NCBI RefSeq assembly: GCF_026342435.1 | Contig: NZ_JAPEMT010000002.1 | Coordinates: 1,116,001 to 1,180,000, forward strand | Length of the DNA stretch: 64,000 bases | Direction of reading: 5' to 3' | From: Streptomyces sp. NBC_00237 | Lineage (GTDB): Bacteria; Actinomycetota; Actinomycetes; Streptomycetales; Streptomycetaceae | In this document: in pieces, positions 50,915-58,219 of the stretch | Layout: every line of letters starts with the position of its first letter | Numbering within the stretch: the first letter of the stretch is position 1 | Made by a program: the position numbers and the translations under genes | The notes under the pieces: generated by a model | What the model saw: only the letters and a program-made list of their open reading frames with translations | Told to the model about the DNA's origin: nothing | The model's database searches: none

Positions 50915-51927
50915 AGGAGGAACCCTCCGGGGAACGGGTCGGTGGGGTCGAGGAAGTACTGTGCGGTGCCGGTGATCCAGGCGCGTCCGGTGACCGTGGG
51001 CACGACCGCGGGGAGGCCGCCGACGGTGGTCTCCTCGACGAGGCGGCCGGTGAACTCCGTACCGATGAAGGACTCGTTGACGAAGTCCTGGCCGACGGGG
51101 AGTTCGCCTCGGGCGTGCAGCTGGGCCATCCGGGCGGAGGTGCCGGTGCCGCAGGGCGAGCGGTCGAACCAGCCGGGGTGGATGGCCATCGCGTGCCGGG
51201 AGCGGGTGGCGTCGGAGCCGGGGGCCGCGAAGTAGACGTGCTTGAGGCCCGCGATGCGGTCGTCCTCGGGGTGCACCGGGCGGTGCTCCTCGTCGGCGTT
51301 GACGGCGGCCATCAGGGCGAGCCCGGCGGCGAGGATGTCGTCCTTGCGGGCACGGTCGAACGGGATGCCGTCGGGGCCCACGGAGTCGAGCGGCACGAAG
51401 GCGTAGAAGTTGCCGCCGTACGCCATGTCGTAGGTGACCGTACCGAGTTCGGGCACCTCGATCTTGCGGTCGAGGGCGACGCTGAAGGCGGGGACGTTGG
51501 TGAGGGTGACGCCGGTGGCGGCTCCGTCCTTCACCTGTACGTCGACGGAGACGAGGCCCGCCGGGGTGTCGAGCCGGACGGTGGTGACGGGCTCTCGGAC
51601 CTCGACCATGCCGGTCTCGACGAGGACGGTGGCGACGCCGATGGTGCCGTGGCCGCACATCGGGAGGTACCCGGAAACCTCGATGAAGAGAACGCCGTAG
51701 TCGGCGTCGGGGCGGGTCGGCGGCTGGAGGATGGCCCCGCTCATGGAGGCGTGGCCGCGCGGCTCGTACATGAGCAGCGTGCGGACGGCGTCCCGGTGCT
51801 CGGCGAAGTACAGGCGGCGCTCGGCCATGGTGGCGCCGGGGATGGTGCCGACGCCGCCGGTGATGACGCGGGTGGGCATGCCCTCGGTGTGGGAGTCGAC
51901 GGCATGGAAGACGTGGCGGGTGCGCAA
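50911..51927 (-). CDS. 4-hydroxyproline 2-epimerase (proline racemase family)
   Basis: The protein has 338 residues. Both catalytic cysteines are present, in LPMCGHGTIG and RSPCGTGTSARM. This marks a racemase or epimerase rather than the trans-3-hydroxyproline dehydratases, which replace the first Cys. It interconverts trans-4-hydroxy-L-proline and cis-4-hydroxy-D-proline. TTG 51927 is chosen because GGAGG lies 5 bases upstream and the protein then begins LRTRHVFHAVDSHTEG, as in relatives; GTG 51957 has a poor ribosome site. Confidence 0.9.
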   Translation of the reverse strand: MRTRHVFHAVDSHTEGMPTRVITGGVGTIPGATMAERRLYFAEHRDAVRTLLMYEPRGHASMSGAILQPPTRPDADYGVLFIEVSGYLPMCGHGTIGVATVLVETGMVEVREPVTTVRLDTPAGLVSVDVQVKDGAATGVTLTNVPAFSVALDRKIEVPELGTVTYDMAYGGNFYAFVPLDSVGPDGIPFDRARKDDILAAGLALMAAVNADEEHRPVHPEDDRIAGLKHVYFAAPGSDATRSRHAMAIHPGWFDRSPCGTGTSARMAQLHARGELPVGQDFVNESFIGTEFTGRLVEETTVGGLPAVVPTVTGRAWITGTAQYFLDPTDPFPGGFLL

Positions 51928-51987
51928 CTGGGCCTCCGGTGCGGGGGGTTGGGGCACTTCCTGGATCAGCGGTCGGCGGTCGGCAGC

Positions 51988-52041
51988 CAGCGGTGACCGA
52001 CCGCTCAGCAGTGACCGTCTGCTCAGCGGTGACCGTCTGCG
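51988..52041. repeat. Three 18-bp tandem repeats over the DapA-type gene end
   Basis: Units CAGCGGTGACCGACCGCT, CAGCAGTGACCGTCTGCT and CAGCGGTGACCGTCTGCG follow each other exactly. The deaminase stop codon (52023-52025) falls at a unit boundary; on the minus strand each unit reads ADGH followed by R or C and stop. Slippage at the gene end is likely. Confidence 0.85.
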
Positions 52042-52955
52042 AGGAGCTTCTCGGTGACGGCGCGCACGACGGACGCCTGCTCCTCGGGGAGCGGGAAGCG
52101 CGGCGGGCGGGTGGGGCCGCCGCGCTCGCCCGCGAGGTCCATGGAGAGCTTGATGGACTGCACGAACTCCGTCTTGGAGTCCCAGCGCAGCAGCGGGTGC
52201 AGGGCCCGGTAGAGGGGCAGCGCGGTGTCGAGGTCACCGGCGACGGCGGCCCGGTAGAGGGCGACCGAGGAGGCGGGGAGGGCGTTGGGATATCCGGCGA
52301 TCCAGCCGACGGCCCCGGCGAGGGCGAGTTCGAGCAGCACGTCGTCCGCACCGATCAACAGGTCGAGTTCCGGGGCGAGTTCCGCTATCTCGTAGGCCCG
52401 GCGGACGTCGCCGCTGAACTCCTTGACGGCGACGATGCTGCCGTCGGAGTGCAGGTCGGCGAGGAGCTGCGGGGTGAGGTCGACCTTGGTGTCGAACGGG
52501 TTGTTGTACGCGACGACGGGGACACCGGCGCGGGCGACCTCCGCGTAGTGGGCGCGCACCGAACCCGCGTCGGCGCGGAAGGCGTTGGGCGGGAGCAGAA
52601 GCACCGATCCGGCGCCCATCTCGGCCGCCTGCTCGGCCCAGCGCAGCGACTCGGCACTGCCGTACGCGGCGACGCCGGGCATGACGCGGTCGCCGCCAGC
52701 GACCTCGACGGCGGTCCGTACGACCTGGGTACGCTCGTCGTCGGTGAGGGTCTGGTACTCGCCGAGGGAGCCGTTGGGGACGACGCCGTCGCAGCCCGCT
52801 TCGAGGAGGCGGGCGACCTGGGCGGCGTAGGCGTCGTAGTCGACGGTGAGGTCGTCGTGGAAGGGGAGGGTGGTGGCGACCATGATGCCGCGCCAGGGGT
52901 GGGTGCGGGCGGTGGTGGCGGTGCCCGTGGTCGGGTTCGTGCTCGTCGCGTTCAT
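52023..52955 (-). CDS. DapA-family pyrroline-4-hydroxy-2-carboxylate deaminase
   Basis: This 310-residue TIM-barrel DapA-type lyase has the Schiff-base Lys in IVAVKEFSGD, Tyr in VVAYNNPF and the entry motif GSLGEYQTL. In hydroxyproline operons this family deaminates and dehydrates delta1-pyrroline-4-hydroxy-2-carboxylate to alpha-ketoglutarate semialdehyde. ATG 52955 has GGAG 7 bases upstream. It has its own promoter and GntR-type motif and leads the deaminase-epimerase-dehydrogenase-gntR transcript. Confidence 0.88.
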   Translation of the reverse strand: MNATSTNPTTGTATTARTHPWRGIMVATTLPFHDDLTVDYDAYAAQVARLLEAGCDGVVPNGSLGEYQTLTDDERTQVVRTAVEVAGGDRVMPGVAAYGSAESLRWAEQAAEMGAGSVLLLPPNAFRADAGSVRAHYAEVARAGVPVVAYNNPFDTKVDLTPQLLADLHSDGSIVAVKEFSGDVRRAYEIAELAPELDLLIGADDVLLELALAGAVGWIAGYPNALPASSVALYRAAVAGDLDTALPLYRALHPLLRWDSKTEFVQSIKLSMDLAGERGGPTRPPRFPLPEEQASVVRAVTEKLLADGHR

Positions 52956-52974
52956 GGAGGAACTCCCTAGAGTG

Positions 52975-53012
52975 ATGTGTGACATTTTATTGAGAGGCAT
53001 GGGCCCCGACAA
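52975..53012 (-). promoter_or_regulatory. Promoter and GntR-type motif of the deaminase operon
   Basis: On the minus strand TTGTCG (53012-53007) and TAAAAT (52989-52984) are 17 bases apart. AATGTCACAC follows immediately and overlaps the -10, so a bound regulator would block initiation. The plus strand reads GTGTGACATTTTATTG. Confidence 0.7.
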
Positions 53013-53035
53013 GGGGGCAGGTGCACGGAGTGTGG

Positions 53036-54451
53036 TCAGTCTTCAGCGAGCTGACCGAGGGTGACGGGGCAGGCGAACGGGCGGCGGGGGGCGGTGTCAC
53101 TCGCGTCGCCCGCCAGGCAGGCGACGGCGGGACCGCACATCCGGCCCTGGCACCAGCCCATTCCGGCACGGGTGAGGAGCTTGACGGTACGGGCGTCGCG
53201 CGCCCCGAGTCCGTCGACCGCTTCTCGCACCTGGCCCGCGGTGACCTCCTCGCAGCGGCAGACGTCGGTGTCGTCGCCCAGCCAGCCGGTCCAGCCGGGA
53301 CGGGGGGCGTGGGCGACGGCCATGGAGTCGGCGAAGCGCCGCAGCCGGTCGCGGCGACGGGCGCGGTCCTCGCGCCCCTTCCCTCCCTTTCCGGCGATGT
53401 CGAGTGCGGCCAATTCGCCTTCCAGCAGTGCGAGTTCGGCTCCACCGACACCTCCGGTCTCTCCTGCGGACCAGACGCCGGGGACGGTGGTGCGCTGCCG
53501 GTCGTCGACGGCCAGGGCGTGGGTGCCGTCGGGGGTGAGGCGGGTGGCACAGCCGATTCCGGTGGCGGGTTCGAGCTGGGGGACGAGGCCGTGGCCGACG
53601 GCGAGGGCGTCGCAGGGGATGCGGGTCGCGGTGCCGGGAACGGGCCGCCAGTCGCGGTCGAGGCGCGAGACGGTGACGGCCTCGACGCGCTCCTTCCCGT
53701 GAACTTCCGTGACGGCACTGCGTGTTCTGACGGGAACGCGGTGCCGGAGGAGTGCGGCGGCGTGCACCGCGCCCTCGGCGAGTTTGCCGGGATTGGCGAC
53801 GAGGGCCCCGGGGCGGCGGGCGTATCCCGCGTATCCGCTCGCTTCGACGACGGTCGGCACGTCGGCCCCGGCGGCGGCGAGGGACCCCGCGACGGCGAGC
53901 AGCAGCGGGCCGCTCCCGGCGACGACGATGCGTCGGCCGGGCAGGACGAGTCCGGCCTTGAGCATGGCCTGCGCGCCGCCCGCGCCGACGACACCGGGCA
54001 AAGTCCAGCCGGGAAAGGGAAGTTGGCGTTCGTACGCGCCGGTGGCGAGGAGCAGTGCGGCGGCGCGGACGGTACGGCGCTCCTGTGCGCCGTCGGGACC
54101 GAGGACCGCGTGCACGGACCACTCCCCCGCCTCGCCGGTGACGGCCCACACGTGGTGTTCGGCGAGGTGGTGGACGCGTCCGGCGGCGACGAGGGCGTCC
54201 AGCCTCTGCGCCCTGTCGCGGTACGCCTGCCAGGCGTGGTGCAGGGCTTCGGGCCGCCGGGCGCGGAGTCCGGGGGCGGGGTGCCGGTAGAACTGGCCGC
54301 CCGTGCGCGCGGCGGAGTCCAGCAGGGCGACGCGCAGTCCGAGCCGGCCGGCGGCGACCGCCGCGGCCAGGCCCGCGGGACCCGCGCCGACGACGGCGAG
54401 GTCGTACGGAGTGCCATCGGGGGCGGTGTCGTCAGACGGCGAGGTCGGCAC
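53036..54451 (-). CDS. D-hydroxyproline dehydrogenase, FAD/Fe-S alpha subunit
   Basis: The 471-residue flavoprotein has the FAD motif VVGAGPAGLAAAVAAGRLGL, a second dinucleotide site VVAGSGPLLLAVAG, and a C-terminal BFD-type 2Fe-2S domain with CRCEEVTAG and CQGRMCG. The layout matches HcnA/OoxA-type subunits of heteromeric amino-acid dehydrogenases. It overlaps the small ferredoxin-like subunit by 20 bases and is separated from the deaminase by 80 bp. Confidence 0.87.
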   Translation of the reverse strand: MPTSPSDDTAPDGTPYDLAVVGAGPAGLAAAVAAGRLGLRVALLDSAARTGGQFYRHPAPGLRARRPEALHHAWQAYRDRAQRLDALVAAGRVHHLAEHHVWAVTGEAGEWSVHAVLGPDGAQERRTVRAAALLLATGAYERQLPFPGWTLPGVVGAGGAQAMLKAGLVLPGRRIVVAGSGPLLLAVAGSLAAAGADVPTVVEASGYAGYARRPGALVANPGKLAEGAVHAAALLRHRVPVRTRSAVTEVHGKERVEAVTVSRLDRDWRPVPGTATRIPCDALAVGHGLVPQLEPATGIGCATRLTPDGTHALAVDDRQRTTVPGVWSAGETGGVGGAELALLEGELAALDIAGKGGKGREDRARRRDRLRRFADSMAVAHAPRPGWTGWLGDDTDVCRCEEVTAGQVREAVDGLGARDARTVKLLTRAGMGWCQGRMCGPAVACLAGDASDTAPRRPFACPVTLGQLAED

Positions 54452-54746
54452 GCCCGGTTCCTTCCTGGGTGGTGACGGCGTCGCCCGGCCGGGCCGGGAC
54501 GAGGCAAGCGCGTTGATTGGGGCGGGAGTTGACGGTGGCGAGGCAGTCGTAGCAGGACCCGATCCCGCAGAAGGCCCCCCGGGGACGCCCGTCGCGCCGG
54601 TTGGTGCGCCAGGAGAGGATCCCGGCGGACCAGAGCGCCGCGGCGAGGGTCTGCCCGGGGAGGGCGGGGAGGGGGCGGCCGTCGAGGGTGATCTCGAAGG
54701 GCGGATCGGGGGTGGCTCGTGCGAGGTCGAGGGGAGTGCGGGGCAT
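54432..54746 (-). CDS. D-hydroxyproline dehydrogenase, small 2Fe-2S subunit
   Basis: The 104-residue protein has the ferredoxin-like motif CGIGSCYDC and a fourth Cys in NQRACLV, plus FEITLDGRPLPALPGQTLA at the N-terminus. It belongs to the HcnB/OoxX-type small subunits that shuttle electrons between two flavin subunits. ATG 54746 follows GGAGAGG. Confidence 0.9.
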   Translation of the reverse strand: MPRTPLDLARATPDPPFEITLDGRPLPALPGQTLAAALWSAGILSWRTNRRDGRPRGAFCGIGSCYDCLATVNSRPNQRACLVPARPGDAVTTQEGTGRADLAV

Positions 54747-54865
54747 GGTCAGCCTCTCCGGCGTTTGAGGAACGGGGGTCCGGGGCGGAGTCCCCGGGGA
54801 GCGGTGGAAGGGCGGGGAGGGGCCCGGCGGCGCAGGAGACCCGCACCCGCCAACCCACCCCGGCC
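54747..54865. repeat. Dispersed Streptomyces-type repeat between dehydrogenase subunits
   Basis: CTCCGGCGTTTGAGGAACGG and the following GGTCCGGGGCGGAGTCCCCG belong to a sequence I recognise as recurring in Streptomyces intergenic regions, here inside an operon. The GGGGCGGAGTCCCC part can form a hairpin and may lower expression of the distal genes. Confidence 0.65.
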
Positions 54866-56062
54866 TCACCCCACCCCCGCCCCCACCCCGAACCGCTCCG
54901 GCCGGAACGCCTCCGCCAGCTCCGGCGCACCCTTGTCGAAGGCACCCCCGAGCTCCGGCGCTCCGCCACCGGGCGCTCCCCCGGTGAGCGCCCGCGCCAC
55001 GAGCAACCCGGTCGCGGGCGCCAGCCCGACCCCCGCCCCCTCGTGCCCGCACGCCTGGTAGAGCCCGGGCACCCGCGCATCCGCCCCGATCGCCGGAAGG
55101 TGGTCCGGCAGATACGGCCGGAACCCGTGATACGTCCGCATCACCCGAACCTCCTTCAACACCGGAAACAGCTCGCCCGCCTGCCGTGCCAGCCTCCGCA
55201 GCACCTCCACCGACAGCGACCGGTCGAACCCCACCCGCTCCCGGCTCGCCCCGATCAGCACCGGACCGGCCGCCGTGCCCTCGACCACCGCCGAGGTCTG
55301 GAGCGCGGCAGACCCGCTCGCCACATCGGCGACGTAGTCGGCCGCGTACACCTTGCGCCGTACGACACGGGGCAGCGGCTCCGTGACCAGCACGAATCCG
55401 CGCCTCGGCAGGACCGGCAGTTCGACCCCGGCGAGGGCGGCGAGCTGGCCGCCCCAGGTTCCGGCGGCGTTGACCACGGCGGGCGCGAGAACGTCGCCGC
55501 GCACGGTACGTACGCCTCGTACCGCACCGTCCGCACCGCGCAGTACGGCCACGACCTCCTCGCCCAGCAGCAGTTCCGCGCCGGACGCCTTCAGCAGGTG
55601 CGCGGCGGCGAGGGCGGGCTGGACCTGGGCGTCCTCGGGGTAGTGGACCCCACCGGCAAGACCGGGGGCGAGGTGCGGTTCGAGTTCTTGAAGGTGATCG
55701 ACGTCCTCGCAGGTCACGCCCGCTTCCGTCTGCGCGGAGGCGAAGCCGCGCAGGGCGGCGAGCCCGGGTTCCGTGGCGGCGACGACGAGGCCGCCCTTGG
55801 GCTCGTACTCGATCTGCTCGGGGAATTCCTCGGCCAGCTCGCGCCACAGTCTTGTGGACAGCAGCGCGAGGTCGAGTTCAGGTCCCGGCTCCTTGTCGGA
55901 GACGAGCAGGTTGCCCTCGCCGGCGCCGGTCGTGCCGCCCGCGACGGGACCGCGGTCGACGACGGCGACGCTCAGGCCGGACCGGGCGGCATAAAAGGCG
56001 CAGGCCGCGCCGACCACTCCGGCTCCGACGACGACAACATCAAAGGGGCGTCTCGTGAACAC
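54866..56062 (-). CDS. D-hydroxyproline dehydrogenase, DAAO-like FAD beta subunit
   Basis: This 398-residue D-amino-acid-oxidase/glycine-oxidase-family protein has VVVVGAGVVGAACAFYAARSG, GGTTGAGEGN and the late motif QACGHEGAGVGLAPATG. In the hydroxyproline context it should be the subunit that oxidises cis-4-hydroxy-D-proline to the pyrroline. The C-terminal 30 residues are Gly/Ala-rich. GTG 56062 lies just downstream of a GntR-type motif. Confidence 0.88.
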   Translation of the reverse strand: MFTRRPFDVVVVGAGVVGAACAFYAARSGLSVAVVDRGPVAGGTTGAGEGNLLVSDKEPGPELDLALLSTRLWRELAEEFPEQIEYEPKGGLVVAATEPGLAALRGFASAQTEAGVTCEDVDHLQELEPHLAPGLAGGVHYPEDAQVQPALAAAHLLKASGAELLLGEEVVAVLRGADGAVRGVRTVRGDVLAPAVVNAAGTWGGQLAALAGVELPVLPRRGFVLVTEPLPRVVRRKVYAADYVADVASGSAALQTSAVVEGTAAGPVLIGASRERVGFDRSLSVEVLRRLARQAGELFPVLKEVRVMRTYHGFRPYLPDHLPAIGADARVPGLYQACGHEGAGVGLAPATGLLVARALTGGAPGGGAPELGGAFDKGAPELAEAFRPERFGVGAGVG

Positions 56063-56065
56063 GGC

Positions 56066-56083
56066 AGTAATATGTCACACGAC
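56066..56083. promoter_or_regulatory. GntR-type motif at the beta-subunit promoter
   Basis: AGTAATATGTCACACGAC here reads GTGTGACATATTACT on the minus strand. It overlaps a likely -10 (CATATT) with TTGGCA 17 bases upstream, directly before GTG 56062. The left part AGTAATATGT also resembles the protease promoters. Confidence 0.6.
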
Positions 56084-56129
56084 ACTCGGGCTGCCAAGGG
56101 TTCCTTGACACCTGCTCCTCAACTTCCCC

Positions 56130-56696
56130 TCAGGTCGCGTTGATTCCTTCCGCCTCGTCCGGCGCGGGGAGAGCGGCGACGCCGTCCAGTTCCACGAGCG
56201 CCTGCTCGTCCCACAGGCGGACCGCCCCGATCACGGCCATCGCGGGGTAGTCGCGCCCGGCCAACCTGCGCCAGACACGCCCGAGTTCGGGGGCGTGCTC
56301 CCGGTAGTCGGCGACGTCCGTGGCGTACACGGTGACCCGGGCCAGGTCGCCCGGGGTGCCTCCGGCGTCGGCGAGGGCTGCCAGCAGATTGGTGAGCGCC
56401 TTCTCGAACTGCTCGACCAACGTCTCCCCGACCACCTTGCCCGCCCCGTCGAGCGCGGTCTGCCCGGCCAGGAACACCAGGCGGGAGCCGGTGGCGGTGA
56501 CACTGACGGCGTGCGAGAAGCCGGTGGGCGGGGAGAGTTCGGCGGGGTTGTGGCGCTGGAGGCGGGGGGCGGAGGGCGTCGGCGGGGTGGGGTTCTCGGT
56601 GCTCGTCGGGCCCTTGTCGCTCGTCGGGCTCTCGGTGCCGGTGAGGTGTTCGGTGCCGATGGGGTTCTCGGTGCCGATGGGGTTCTCGGTGCTCAT
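56130..56696 (-). CDS. RidA-family enamine/imine deaminase with repetitive N-terminus
   Basis: The protein has 188 residues. About 1-50 are a low-complexity repeat of the form TENPIG/TESPT; about 55-188 are a RidA domain (FLAGQTALDGAGKVVG, then VTVYATDVADYREHAPE). RidA proteins hydrolyse reactive enamines and imines. In an aminobenzoyl-CoA cluster it could deaminate a cyclic enamine intermediate. It overlaps the acyl-CoA dehydrogenase stop (ATGA). Confidence 0.85.
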   Translation of the reverse strand: MSTENPIGTENPIGTEHLTGTESPTSDKGPTSTENPTPPTPSAPRLQRHNPAELSPPTGFSHAVSVTATGSRLVFLAGQTALDGAGKVVGETLVEQFEKALTNLLAALADAGGTPGDLARVTVYATDVADYREHAPELGRVWRRLAGRDYPAMAVIGAVRLWDEQALVELDGVAALPAPDEAEGINAT

Positions 56697-57823
56697 CGGG
56701 CGTACAGCTCCTTCGCGATGATCGTGCGCTGGACCTCGGTGGCGCCCTCGTAGATACGGGGCGCGCGCACCTCTCGGTAGAGATGTTCCAGCAGGTGGCC
56801 GCGCTGGAGCGCACGTGCGCCGTGCAGTTGGACCGCGGCGTCCACGACGAACTGGGCGGACTCGGTGGCGAAGAGCTTCGCCATGGCGGAACTCTTCGGT
56901 ACGTCCGGTTCGTTCCTGTCGTACGCGGCGGCGGCCGCGTAGACGAGCAGCCGGGCGGCCTCGGTGCGGGTGGCCATCTCGGCGACCTGATGTGCGACGG
57001 ACTGGAGGTTCTTGAGCGGCCCGCCGAAGGCGGTGCGCGAAGCGGTGTGCGCGAGCGTGGCGTCGAGCGCGGCCTGCGCCATGCCGACCGCGAACGCGCC
57101 CACGCTGGGGCGGAAGAGGTTCAAGGTGTCCATGGCGACCCGGAACCCCTTGTCGGGCACGCCGATGACGTCCGCCCGCGTGACGTGTACGCGGTCGAAG
57201 GCGAGCGCGCCGATGGGGTGCGGGGAGAGCATGTCGAGCGCGGTGCCGGTGAGCCCGGTGCGGTCGGCGGGCACCAGGAACGCGGTGACGCCGCGCGCGC
57301 CCGCGCCCGGTGTCGTACGGGCGAAAACGGTGTAGAAGTCGGCGTACGGGGCGTTGGAGATCCAGCACTTCTTCCCGCTCAGGAGCCAGCCGCCGCGCGT
57401 CCTCGCGGAGTCCTCGACCGGTTCGGCGCTCAGCTCCAGGGCCGCCGCGTCCGAGCCCGCGCCCGGCTCGCTCAGCGCGAATCCGGCGACCAGGCGCCCC
57501 TCCCGTACGCCCGGAAGCCAGCGTTCCCGCTGCGCCTCGGTGCCCGCGCGAGCCACCGGGGACGCACCGAGACCCTGGAGCGCGAGGGCGGTCTCCGCCT
57601 CCGTACAGCCGTGGGCGAGGGATTCGCGCATGAGGCAGAGGTCGAGAGCCCCGGAGGAGAACAGGCGCTCCAGCAGGCCCAGTTCCCCGAGGGCGGCGAC
57701 CAGCGGGCGGTTGAGCCGTCCCGGTTCGCCCTTCTCCGCGAGCGGGCGCAACCGTTCCACGGCGAGCGCGCGCAGTTCCTCGCACCACTCGCGTTGCTGC
57801 GGTTCCAGGGCGAATCCGGGCAT
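56693..57823 (-). CDS. Acyl-CoA dehydrogenase
   Basis: The 376-residue flavoprotein has ALSEPGAGSDAAALE (FAD/substrate motif), GKKCWISNAPYADFY, and catalytic Glu in RIYEGATEVQRTI. It oxidises an acyl-CoA at C2-C3. Co-transcribed with RidA and divergent from the aryl-CoA ligase, it probably acts on the ring-derived CoA ester. Confidence 0.92.
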   Translation of the reverse strand: MPGFALEPQQREWCEELRALAVERLRPLAEKGEPGRLNRPLVAALGELGLLERLFSSGALDLCLMRESLAHGCTEAETALALQGLGASPVARAGTEAQRERWLPGVREGRLVAGFALSEPGAGSDAAALELSAEPVEDSARTRGGWLLSGKKCWISNAPYADFYTVFARTTPGAGARGVTAFLVPADRTGLTGTALDMLSPHPIGALAFDRVHVTRADVIGVPDKGFRVAMDTLNLFRPSVGAFAVGMAQAALDATLAHTASRTAFGGPLKNLQSVAHQVAEMATRTEAARLLVYAAAAAYDRNEPDVPKSSAMAKLFATESAQFVVDAAVQLHGARALQRGHLLEHLYREVRAPRIYEGATEVQRTIIAKELYAR

Positions 57824-57868
57824 CTACGGCCCCTCTCAGCTCGCTCGCCCCGCGTTTATCGCGGACCG

Positions 57869-57896
57869 TTGACTGTCGTCACCATCACGATACGCT
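57869..57896 (+). promoter_or_regulatory. Promoter of the aryl-CoA ligase
   Basis: TTGACT (57869-57874), 16-base spacer, TACGCT (57891-57896). Transcription would start near 57903, leaving a leader of about 315 bases. Confidence 0.65.
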
Positions 57897-58032
57897 CGTG
57901 AGCGTCGGCACTACAGACGGCCGCACTCACGCACCACACCACCCGCCCCACACGTACAGCCGCCCCACATGCGCCACCGGCACCCCCTCATCACCCGCCC
58001 GACCGCCACACGCGCATCCCCCGTACAACCCG

Positions 58033-58086
58033 CACCACTCGCACGACCCGCATCACTCGCGTAGCCCACATCATTCGCACGACCCG
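58033..58086 (+). repeat. Three imperfect 18-bp tandem units in the ligase leader
   Basis: CACCACTCGCACGACCCG, CATCACTCGCGTAGCCCA and CATCATTCGCACGACCCG are consecutive. In one frame they encode HHSHDP-like hexapeptides. Confidence 0.8.
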
Positions 58087-58219
58087 TACCGCACGGCTCG
58101 CATCACCCGCACGGCTCGGCACGGCACCACTGCGCCCGCACCACCGCACGGCAGGATCACCCACCCGTCAGACCGTCAGTCGCCTTCCGGACTGCTCGCT
58201 GCAAGGGGGCCAACCCGTC

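Larger units (their letters stand above)
57824..58219. other. Divergent promoter and long repetitive leader
   Basis: The region holds a promoter at 57869-57896 and a C/A-rich segment with few guanines containing three 18-bp tandem units at 58033-58086. A frame from 57898 stays open but starts only 2 bases after the -10 and continues as a shadow of the ligase, so it is not called. Confidence 0.6.
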
